A stretch of 64,000 nucleotides of DNA from Nitrospirota bacterium (GTDB lineage Bacteria; Nitrospirota; Nitrospiria; SBBL01; JAADHI01). Made by a program: the position numbers and the translations under genes. Position 1 is the first letter of the stretch. The number at the start of each line of letters is the position of its first letter. Under the pieces are notes generated by a model. That model was not told the DNA's origin, ran no database searches, and saw only the letters and a program-made list of their open reading frames with translations. Below are positions 7,735 through 15,190 of this stretch, piece after piece. Location of the stretch: the NCBI GenBank assembly GCA_029261195.1, contig JAJDBU010000075.1:1-64000 (forward strand). The letters are read 5' to 3'.

Positions 7735-10554
7735 ATGCATCTGCACCAAGGAATAGAAAAACAAACCCGTCGCTGGTTTCTCTTCGTTTCACTTGTGCCT
7801 CTTTTTATCGTCGGGATCCTGGGGGTCCGCTATATGCGGGAGTCGCTCTGGGAGGACATGCAAGGTGAAATCGCCCGAAGTATTTCAGAACGGGAGAGTG
7901 GTCTCAAGAATCTGACTGCCGCCTACAGGAAGAGGCTGGACATCTTAGCAGCGAATCATCTGGTTCAAAATCTGCTCGACGACTACATGCACTTAGAGCC
8001 GGGGGATCGGCCTGAATTCCTGAAAAAAGATCAAGCCAACATAGGAATAGAGGTCCAGGAGTTTCTTGATATATCCGGTTTTATTGCAATACGTGTTTTC
8101 GGAAATGACGGCGTACTTTTATTAAGCCAGCAGACCCAAAATATAGATGCTGCTTTTTCTGAAAAGAGCGATTTCAGAGATGGGGGGCTTGGAGCTGGAA
8201 AGGATAAAACGCAGGTCAATTTCTTCCGTGGCGCCGAAGGACCGGCCTACATCAAGGTCAGCGGCCCGGTCTTTGAGCATTCAACCCAGCACCTTCGTTC
8301 GATTGGCCGCATTACCCTGGTCGCAACGATTAACGAAATCGAGGCCAGTTTATCAGCTTCCCCCTGGCCTATTTTTTTATTGAATCAGAAAAAAGAGGTG
8401 ATCACCCGCCTCCCTTCAACGATCAATGCGGATATTGTTCCTGAACATATTATTGACTTAGGGGTTGGGGGAAAGACGGGTATTGTTGAGCTTGAGTACC
8501 ATCTCATTGCCTATCGCCATCTTTCAGAGACGGGCGGGGCCTTAATGATCCTCTTTGAACGGGAAGAAGTTTTTGCGCCGATCACCCACCTGAACAACAC
8601 TTTTTTCCTCGGGTGTTTCATCACCGTATTTATTGTCCTTTTCCTCTCCTCTAAAGCCTCAAGAAATATCGTCAAACCCATCAACCGGCTCGTGGAAGGG
8701 GCCAAGTTGGTTGCGTCCGGCAATCTCGATTCCCGAGTAGATGTCCAATCCGGAGGTGAAATCGGATTGCTTGCCGAGCATTTTAATGAAATGGTTTGTA
8801 AAATCAAAGAACGCAGCAAGGATCTCACAGACTTTAAATATGCACTGGACCATGCGGCCATCGTGGCAGTGACAGATGAGAAAGGGATCATTCAGTATGC
8901 GAATGACGGCTTTTGCAAAACCTCAAAGTTCAGTCGCGAAGAACTCATCGGCGGGGACCATCGCCTTGTCAGTTCCGGAAAGCATTCTAAGGGATTTATT
9001 AGGAATATGTGGAAAACGCTTGAGAAGGGAGAGGTCTGGCGGGGGGATTATTATAACAAGGCAAAAGACGGATCATTCTATTGGGTGGACACGACGATTG
9101 TTCCATTTTTAAATGATAAGGGGAAACCCTACCAATATCTTGCGATCCGAAGCAACATCACCACACAAAAAGCGGCCGAAGAAAAAATCCGTCTTCTGGC
9201 TCATTACGATGAACTCACCCATCTTCCGAATCGGGCATTTTTTAATGACCGTCTTGATCAGGCGATTAAGCAGCGGACTTGGGGGAAAAAGCCTTTTGCT
9301 GTCATGTTTCTTGATCTTGATCGTTTCAAACTCATCAACGATACGCTCGGACATTCTGCGGGAGACCAACTTCTTCAAGAGGTTGCAAAGCGCCTGACAG
9401 GCTGTCTCCGTCCCGAAGATACGGTCGCCCGGATGGGTGGGGATGAATTTACGATTCTCCTGCCGATCATCGCAAAAGGAGAAGATGCCGTTCTTGTTGC
9501 TCAAAAGGTGGTCGCCGCGCTCAAAAAACCGATTAAAGTTGCGCAGCAGGAACTTCTTGTCAGCGTGAGCATTGGCATCAGTCTCTATCCTGAGCATGGG
9601 GAAGATGCCGAAACCCTCTTAAAAAATGCCGATGCCGCCATGTATCGCGCTAAAGAAAACGGGCGTGGACGTTATAACTTTTTTGCATCTGTCATCAATG
9701 CCGATGGAAACAGCAAAATTGATATGACGGCGGCCCTCTCATACGCCATTGAGCGCGAAGAACTTCTTTTGATTTATCAACCTCTCATTGATCTGAAACA
9801 GGGGAACATCATCGGGATGGAAGCGCTGATTCGTTGGAATCGAGGCGGAAGCCAACTGGTTTCACCCGCAAAATTCATCCCTCTGGCGGAGGAGACGGGT
9901 CTAATCCTCCCGATTGGTGATTGGGTACTGAAGACAGCGACCTCACAACTGAAATCCTGGCAGAATGCCGGTTTTAGAGGTCTGTGCCTTTCCGTGAATG
10001 TTGCCGCGCCACAATTCCAGGAGAGCGATTTTGTAGAAGGTCTGGAACAAATCATTAAAGAGGCATCTCTGGATGCAAAGACCTTGAAACTGGAAATGAC
10101 AGAATCGCTCCTCATGAAAAATCAGGAGACTGTTATTGCCAGATTGAAGGCCATCAAAAAGTTGGACGTCCTGCTTTCTATCGACGACTTCGGCACCGGC
10201 TACTCCTCTTTAAGTTATTTAAAGCGTTTTCCGGTCGATACGCTCAAAATCGATCAATCCTTCGTAAAAAATATTCCGGAAGACCCGGATGATGCTGCAA
10301 TCGCTGAAATGATCATCACTCTTGCCGCTCAGCTACGACTCGAAGTCGTTGCAGAAGGGATTGAGACGAAAGCTCAGCTCGATTTTTTGCAGTCTCGGGG
10401 CTGTCAGGTAGGGCAAGGATATCTCTTCAGTCGACCGATTCCGGCAGAAGAAATGACGGCGCTCCTGATTAGCGAGGCCAATGCTACATCGTTAAATGAC
10501 AACAAGTGGCTTGGGCCTAAGGAAGCTTTTAAATTTCATGGTTCCGGGATTTAG
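7735..10554 (+). CDS. Membrane HAMP-PAS-GGDEF-EAL cyclic-di-GMP regulator
   Basis: This is a 939-residue inner-membrane sensor. Helices at about 13-32 and 285-303 flank a periplasmic region of about 250 residues, probably a Cache-type sensor. HAMP follows at about 305-365 and PAS at about 368-480. The GGDEF domain has MGGDEFTILLP near 567 with an RPED inhibitory site just before it. The EAL domain has EALIRWNR near 695, DDFGTGYSS and VVAEGIET near 873. Both catalytic signatures look intact, so it could make and degrade c-di-GMP; which activity dominates cannot be told. It is the third gene of the barrel/PstS-like trio. Confidence 0.93.
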   Translation: MHLHQGIEKQTRRWFLFVSLVPLFIVGILGVRYMRESLWEDMQGEIARSISERESGLKNLTAAYRKRLDILAANHLVQNLLDDYMHLEPGDRPEFLKKDQANIGIEVQEFLDISGFIAIRVFGNDGVLLLSQQTQNIDAAFSEKSDFRDGGLGAGKDKTQVNFFRGAEGPAYIKVSGPVFEHSTQHLRSIGRITLVATINEIEASLSASPWPIFLLNQKKEVITRLPSTINADIVPEHIIDLGVGGKTGIVELEYHLIAYRHLSETGGALMILFEREEVFAPITHLNNTFFLGCFITVFIVLFLSSKASRNIVKPINRLVEGAKLVASGNLDSRVDVQSGGEIGLLAEHFNEMVCKIKERSKDLTDFKYALDHAAIVAVTDEKGIIQYANDGFCKTSKFSREELIGGDHRLVSSGKHSKGFIRNMWKTLEKGEVWRGDYYNKAKDGSFYWVDTTIVPFLNDKGKPYQYLAIRSNITTQKAAEEKIRLLAHYDELTHLPNRAFFNDRLDQAIKQRTWGKKPFAVMFLDLDRFKLINDTLGHSAGDQLLQEVAKRLTGCLRPEDTVARMGGDEFTILLPIIAKGEDAVLVAQKVVAALKKPIKVAQQELLVSVSIGISLYPEHGEDAETLLKNADAAMYRAKENGRGRYNFFASVINADGNSKIDMTAALSYAIEREELLLIYQPLIDLKQGNIIGMEALIRWNRGGSQLVSPAKFIPLAEETGLILPIGDWVLKTATSQLKSWQNAGFRGLCLSVNVAAPQFQESDFVEGLEQIIKEASLDAKTLKLEMTESLLMKNQETVIARLKAIKKLDVLLSIDDFGTGYSSLSYLKRFPVDTLKIDQSFVKNIPEDPDDAAIAEMIITLAAQLRLEVVAEGIETKAQLDFLQSRGCQVGQGYLFSRPIPAEEMTALLISEANATSLNDNKWLGPKEAFKFHGSGI

Positions 10555-10630
10555 TCTTTCATCAAAGCTTCCTTCACTGAAACACTGTCCACCCTTCACA
10601 ACTCAAATGTCTGCCCTGTCTTTCCTTGGC

Positions 10631-10657
10631 AATACTTTACGGACGTAAAGTATTTTT
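10631..10657 (+). terminator. Hairpin with T-run after the GGDEF-EAL gene
   Basis: AATACTTTAC and GTAAAGTATT form a perfect 10-bp stem around GGAC, followed by TTT to give five consecutive T. It lies 76 bases after the regulator's stop. The stem is AT-rich, so it could instead be a palindromic operator for the next gene. Confidence 0.5.
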
Positions 10658-10724
10658 GATCCAAAAACAGGCTTTGCATTGTCTGATTGGAACAGTGAGT
10701 GCTAGGATGCCATCCTTCTACCGG

Positions 10725-10750
10725 GTGATTCATTTGAGTGATTCATTGCT
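10725..10750 (+). repeat. Tandem 13-bp direct repeat upstream of the UbiB-family gene
   Basis: GTGATTCATTTGA is followed at once by GTGATTCATTGCT, so ten bases recur with a 13-bp period about 20 bases before the start of the kinase gene. Paired direct repeats here could be a regulator site; no matching regulator is known from the window. Confidence 0.4.
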
Positions 10751-10769
10751 CTGAACAGGGAGAAAGCAT

Positions 10770-12473
10770 TTGCTCAATAATTCGAGTGCGACTGACCACA
10801 CCAGCCTTCGCAAACGCAGCCTACTGATTTTTCGGCTTGCGCTGTCGATTACTTCAGGCTATTTCGTTTATTTTCTTTGTTCTTTTTTTATTTCAAAAGA
10901 GAGAGGCCGTCTGTGGAAAAACCGGCTTCACCGAAAAAATGCCCTAAAATTCAAAAACACCACACTGGCTTTAAAAGGTCTCTTGATCAAGGTCGGGCAG
11001 TTTATGAGTGCCCGCGTTGATATTCTGCCCGAAGCCTACACCGACGTCCTTTCCCTCCTACAAGATCAAGTCCCCCCTGCGGACTTCGATGAGATCAAGT
11101 CCCGCCTGACCAAGGAACTCGGTGCGCCACCAGAGGCTGTTTTTGAGACCTTTGATGTTGTTCCGATCGCATCGGCCTCTCTGGGTCAGGTGCATCGGGC
11201 GACTTTAAGAAGGACAAGCTTACTCGCCTCAGAGCCTGGCTCGTCTGAGCAGAAAACATCCGACAATGAATCGTTTGAGTTTTTATCTGTTGCAGTCAAG
11301 GTGCAATACCCCGGTATCGAAGCCATAGTCAAAACCGACCTGGAAGCGATCCGACTGATCGTTTCAGTCCTTCAGAGGTTTTTTAGGAATATTCGCTTTG
11401 ATGTCCTGATGGATGAGTTTTCCCGCATTGTTCAGCAGGAACTCAATTACATTATGGAGGGTCGGCAGGCAGAGCAGTTCCATCAAAACTTTGAGTCGGA
11501 TGAGCGCATTGTTGTGCCAAAGGTGATTTGGAGCCATACGACCTCCCGTGTCCTGACCCTTGAATTTGTCGATGGCATTAAAATCAGTCTCATTGATCAG
11601 ATTGAAAAGGCCGGTATCGACAAGGGAGAGGTCGCGACCCTGCTGGTCGAGTCCTACATGAAACAGATTCTTAAACACCGCTTTTTTCATGGGGACCCCC
11701 ACCCCGGCAATCTTTTTGTACAAAAGGGGCCTCGCCTGGTTTTTGTCGATTTCGGCCTGATGCAAAGCATCAACATCAAGATGCACCAGGGGATGCAGCG
11801 GATGATCATCGCTATTATTGATCGGGATATTCCCGCAATTTCCGGAGCCCTGCTTGATCTGGGTTTTATTTCTCGGACAGAAAAGATGGAAGGTATCGAA
11901 AAGACGGTCTGTTTTTTTATGGACCGCTATCGTGATCTTCCGCCGCGCTCCTATCAGGAAATCACGATTTCCCAAATTGCCGAGGATTTTTCAATCCTCT
12001 TTAAGATCTATCCCGGACTTCAGATCCCCAATCATTTTATTCTGGTTGGACGAACGGCGGGTATGCTCAACGGTCTCTGTTCACAGCTCGCCCCTGACTT
12101 GAATATCATTGAATTAGCGAAACCCCACGCCAAACGCTTTGTTTCTTCTGCTGACTGGAGCACGGAGTTTTTTACAAAAGGAAAAGAACTTGTCACGACC
12201 CTCCTTGCCCTTCCCGGAACCCTGAAAGACTTCCTCGATTATGCAAACAGCGGACAATTCAGAACACTGATGCACTCCGAAGATCTCTCGGACATTCTCA
12301 GTAAAATCTACGCCCTGGCTTATCGGACGATTCTGACGATCTGGGTCCTAGGCATGGCGCTTCTCTACCGGGAGAGGGTTGACGAAGCGATGAGCTTGAT
12401 TTCATTGGGCCTTGGCACTTTGATTGTCATCCCCTCACTTGTCCTGATAAGTTCTTTTCTTCGCCGGAGGTAA
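10770..12473 (+). CDS. ABC1/UbiB (AarF) family atypical kinase
   Basis: This 567-residue member of the UbiB/COQ8 family acts in ubiquinone or other isoprenoid-lipid metabolism, mainly as an ATPase. Visible family features are the KxGQ motif (LLIKVGQFMSARVDILP near residue 72), the alanine-rich loop ASASLGQVH, the lysine strand VAVKVQYPGI, and catalytic motifs HGDPHPGNLFV and FVDFGLM. Hydrophobic segments occur at the N terminus (about 20-40) and C terminus (about 515-560). The start is TTG preceded by AGGGAGAAAG. It sits 16 bases before the HEAT lipoprotein gene. No ubiquinone biosynthesis gene is adjacent. Confidence 0.9.
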   Translation: MLNNSSATDHTSLRKRSLLIFRLALSITSGYFVYFLCSFFISKERGRLWKNRLHRKNALKFKNTTLALKGLLIKVGQFMSARVDILPEAYTDVLSLLQDQVPPADFDEIKSRLTKELGAPPEAVFETFDVVPIASASLGQVHRATLRRTSLLASEPGSSEQKTSDNESFEFLSVAVKVQYPGIEAIVKTDLEAIRLIVSVLQRFFRNIRFDVLMDEFSRIVQQELNYIMEGRQAEQFHQNFESDERIVVPKVIWSHTTSRVLTLEFVDGIKISLIDQIEKAGIDKGEVATLLVESYMKQILKHRFFHGDPHPGNLFVQKGPRLVFVDFGLMQSINIKMHQGMQRMIIAIIDRDIPAISGALLDLGFISRTEKMEGIEKTVCFFMDRYRDLPPRSYQEITISQIAEDFSILFKIYPGLQIPNHFILVGRTAGMLNGLCSQLAPDLNIIELAKPHAKRFVSSADWSTEFFTKGKELVTTLLALPGTLKDFLDYANSGQFRTLMHSEDLSDILSKIYALAYRTILTIWVLGMALLYRERVDEAMSLISLGLGTLIVIPSLVLISSFLRRR

Positions 12474-12489
12474 GGCTGGAGTTCAAAAC

Positions 12490-13875
12490 ATGAAAAAACC
12501 AAATTTTATTCAACAGTTCAAGCACGCATTGATTTTATTTTTCCTGCTCTTTCTCGCGACTGCATGTCCGTCTTCGTCCGATAAAACACTCGACGAGGCA
12601 CAGGAAGCCCTCGACGACGGCCAATATACTCGTGCCCTCACCCTGGCCGACTCTATCCTTCAAAACGCGCCCGACAGCTTTGAGGCCAGCCGCATCAAGG
12701 CGCTTACTCATGTCGCACAGGCAGAGGGTGACAAAGCCCTCAATACCTATGATCTTGTTGAAACAAAACACCCTGAGAAATCGCAGACGCTCCTCAAGGA
12801 GGTTGCCATTGCAATGGTGAAGCTGTCCTTAAAAGACGAAAATTTTTTCGTTCGTAGCGCAGGGATCAAGGCGCTTGGGGAAATGGGAGATCAGCACTTG
12901 ATTCCTTTGATTATTCCCGGCCTCAGAGATTCGGCCATGTTTGTACGCTTTTTCGCTGTGGAGTCCCTGGGACAACTCGGCGGCTCAGAGGCCTTGAAGC
13001 TGATTATGGCCGCGGGGAAGGATCGTGAAGGCATGGTACGAACGGCAGCGGTGAAGGCACTCAATGACATGGGTACAGCAAAACAGGAAGGGCTTCAGTT
13101 AGGAAACCTGCTTGCTACTTTTACGGGCGATGCAGATCCCGCCGTAAGACTCTTTGCATTAGCCGCAATGTCGAAACTGGGTGACGAACAGGCCTTTCTG
13201 GCGCTTTTAAAGGGGATCAAGGACTTGGCCGATGATGACAAGATGGTCGGGGTAGTCGCCCTCGGACGCAGCAAGAACCCTCTTTCTGCAAAGCTTTTGA
13301 CCCGATACCTTGAGGAGCCTGATCAAATGTTGCGCATGGTTGCCGCAGAGGCCATGGGCGAATTTTCTTCGCCTCTGTTTTATGAGCCGCTCAAAAAAGC
13401 GCTTCGAGATCAGGATTCTGCCGTTCGAGGCGCAGCGGCCACATCGCTCGGGAAATTAGGGAATCGGGCCATCATTCCCGAATTGGAAGATTTGAGCAAA
13501 GATGCCATTCCCACTGTCCGCGTTTCTGCAGCCGAAGGCTTGAAACGTCTAGGCATCGGAAGACCGGAGCTTTATGAAGCGGCGCTTAAAGACCCGGACT
13601 ACGGGGTTCGACATTTTGCAATCGGCTCGCTCCGAAAAACCTGGGGTAAAAAGGCCATGCCGATGCTCGTCTCCGCAGCGAAAGACAGCACCCAGCGTGT
13701 CCGTTTGACGGCCATTCGGGCGATTGGCGCTCTGGGTGAGATGGAGAGTTTGCCTCTGTTAAAGGCGGCGCTGAAAGATCCCGACCAGGCAGTCAGAACC
13801 TATGCGGCAGGCAATGTTGCACGTCTAATCAATATCGCCGCTGGAATGCAGATGAAAGAGATGAAGAACGAATAA
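12490..13875 (+). CDS. HEAT-repeat lipoprotein
   Basis: This 461-residue exported protein has a hydrophobic leader ending in a lipobox (LATAC, Cys26). A TPR-like helical pair follows at about residues 33-95, then a long run of HEAT/PBS-lyase-type repeats from about 110 to 450. Each repeat reads like VRxxAAxALGxLG and is about 31 residues long. Such proteins are binding scaffolds without catalytic residues. The partner is unknown. It follows the UbiB-family gene by 16 bases and is probably cotranscribed with it. Confidence 0.85.
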   Translation: MKKPNFIQQFKHALILFFLLFLATACPSSSDKTLDEAQEALDDGQYTRALTLADSILQNAPDSFEASRIKALTHVAQAEGDKALNTYDLVETKHPEKSQTLLKEVAIAMVKLSLKDENFFVRSAGIKALGEMGDQHLIPLIIPGLRDSAMFVRFFAVESLGQLGGSEALKLIMAAGKDREGMVRTAAVKALNDMGTAKQEGLQLGNLLATFTGDADPAVRLFALAAMSKLGDEQAFLALLKGIKDLADDDKMVGVVALGRSKNPLSAKLLTRYLEEPDQMLRMVAAEAMGEFSSPLFYEPLKKALRDQDSAVRGAAATSLGKLGNRAIIPELEDLSKDAIPTVRVSAAEGLKRLGIGRPELYEAALKDPDYGVRHFAIGSLRKTWGKKAMPMLVSAAKDSTQRVRLTAIRAIGALGEMESLPLLKAALKDPDQAVRTYAAGNVARLINIAAGMQMKEMKNE

Positions 13876-13896
13876 GACCTTTCGTAGGCCGCGAGT

Positions 13897-14055
13897 TTAT
13901 CTTTTGAGTGGTCGTTTCAAGAAGCAAAGAAAGGGGTGGTCCTTTTCCGCTTGATGGATGATCTGAACCAGTTCCCAGCCTTCATTTCCAAGAAAGTTGA
14001 GCTGATTGTCAATCTGAACCCCTGCGAGCTGTTCCGCTTTGTATTCCCATTTCAT
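13897..14055 (-). CDS. DUF4177-like small protein
   Basis: This 52-residue gene is too short for the ORF track. The minus strand reads ATG at 14055 to TAA at 13897 with GAAGGGA six bases before the start. The product begins MKWEYKAEQ and contains LNFLGNEGWELVQI, then ends FLCFLKRPLKR. That matches the pattern of DUF4177-type proteins: an N-terminal WEYK strand, an LN..G.EGWELV helix-strand and a final strand. Their function is unknown. It is convergent with the HEAT lipoprotein gene and may follow the PilZ gene on the same strand. Confidence 0.72.
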   Translation of the reverse strand: MKWEYKAEQLAGVQIDNQLNFLGNEGWELVQIIHQAEKDHPFLCFLKRPLKR

Positions 14056-14194
14056 TGACTATCCCTTCCAGGTGTAATGCCGAGTCAGACTTAATCAGAG
14101 CTTTCTCGCAAACTCTACTTAAGTGACTACCCCTCAAGCCTGAGTATTCTATCTGGTTTTCTTTCTTTTTTGTATTATTTTACGGTCAGGAAGA

Positions 14195-14584
14195 TTACGG
14201 CAACTCGCATATTTCTTCGAGTTCTTTGAGGTAGTTTTTTTCAAGGGTAAGCAGATAGGCATAGACCCCAGGATGCTGTACTGCCATGTCAGGAAATACG
14301 AGGCCAAAGGCGTATTTTTCTCCCTTATTAATTTCTGTTGACCAGCAGATTTCCCCCCTTAGCCGGGCCTCAAAGACCTCATGGTCCGCTGAGGTCAATT
14401 TTAAATCGACCAGGAGACGATCTCCCTTTTGGCAGGGGCAATTGATGTAACCACCGAGGCCCGTCGTTGAGAGGTCTCGAATCAATATCTTTGCGGTAAG
14501 CTGGTTTTCCTGATGGGTGACATGGGCGATTGAAACAATTGGAATTCTTAATGATTTTCTACGATTATCCATCTTTTTACACAC
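14195..14584 (-). CDS. PilZ domain cyclic-di-GMP receptor
   Basis: This 129-residue cytosolic protein is a single PilZ domain. Both ligand-binding motifs are present: RRKSLR (RxxxR) near residue 8 and DLSTTGLGG (D/NxSxxG) near 37. It should bind c-di-GMP and act as a stand-alone effector; its target is unknown. Starts are possible at GTG (14584) or ATG (14572), with no clear ribosome site for either. It lies about 100 bases after lspA on the same strand, and the GGDEF and EAL enzymes in this window could supply or remove its ligand. Confidence 0.88.
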   Translation of the reverse strand: MCKKMDNRRKSLRIPIVSIAHVTHQENQLTAKILIRDLSTTGLGGYINCPCQKGDRLLVDLKLTSADHEVFEARLRGEICWSTEINKGEKYAFGLVFPDMAVQHPGVYAYLLTLEKNYLKELEEICELP

Positions 14585-14686
14585 TGATTAGCGAGGTCAT
14601 TTAGTAATGATCGAATATCCTTGTTTTTTATTATATCAGGTTCTAAAAGATGTGCAGCTCGCTTCAGAGCAGTCGAAGCGGTGGTT

Positions 14687-15190
14687 TTAGCGCGCTTCGA
14701 CCTGTTGATCCGTGTCGTCCTTTTTCTCAAAAAAAAGATGCAGCATCATGATCGAAACACCGATGGTAATGGCAGAATCCGCCACATTAAAGGCAGGCCA
14801 ATGATGTTGGCCGATGTAGAAATCCAAAAAATCGACAACCTCGCCAAGTCGGACACGGTCAATCATGTTTCCAATGGCTCCGCCAAAAAGCAGGGAGAGG
14901 GCAATGAGAGAGTAGGTATCGCTGGCAGGGGTTTGACGAAAAAATACAATGAGAATGCTCAGAGCGATGATCGAAACCATCCCGAAAAAAATGGCCCGAA
15001 AGGTTTCACTCTGGTCGGCCATAAAGCCAAAAGCAGCCCCGGGGTTTAAGATGTAAGTTAAGGAGAAAAAGCCTTCCATCACGATGATGGATTCATGAAG
15101 ATCAAATATATTCTGTACGATGATTTTGGTGATTTGATCAAGAATGATGGTGCTGCCGCCGATCAGAAGGAGGTAAAGATATTTACCCAT
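14687..15190 (-). CDS. lspA: Lipoprotein signal peptidase (SPase II)
   Basis: This inner-membrane aspartic protease cleaves signal peptides of prolipoproteins before the lipobox cysteine. Four hydrophobic segments and both catalytic-aspartate regions are visible: GGAIGNMIDRVRLGEVVDFLDF and AFNVADSAI. The ORF track starts at 15202, but the ATG at 15190 matches the family N terminus and overlaps the ileS stop (ATGGGTAA), indicating translational coupling. The ileS-lspA pair is a common bacterial arrangement. Likely substrates in the window include the HEAT, Slp and DUF2155 lipoproteins. Confidence 0.95.
   Translation of the reverse strand: MGKYLYLLLIGGSTIILDQITKIIVQNIFDLHESIIVMEGFFSLTYILNPGAAFGFMADQSETFRAIFFGMVSIIALSILIVFFRQTPASDTYSLIALSLLFGGAIGNMIDRVRLGEVVDFLDFYIGQHHWPAFNVADSAITIGVSIMMLHLFFEKKDDTDQQVEAR

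Noticed and set aside
14548-14730. 60-aa minus-strand ORF between lspA and the PilZ gene
   Set aside because: It overlaps both the lspA 3' end and the PilZ start, lacks a ribosome site and shows no family pattern.
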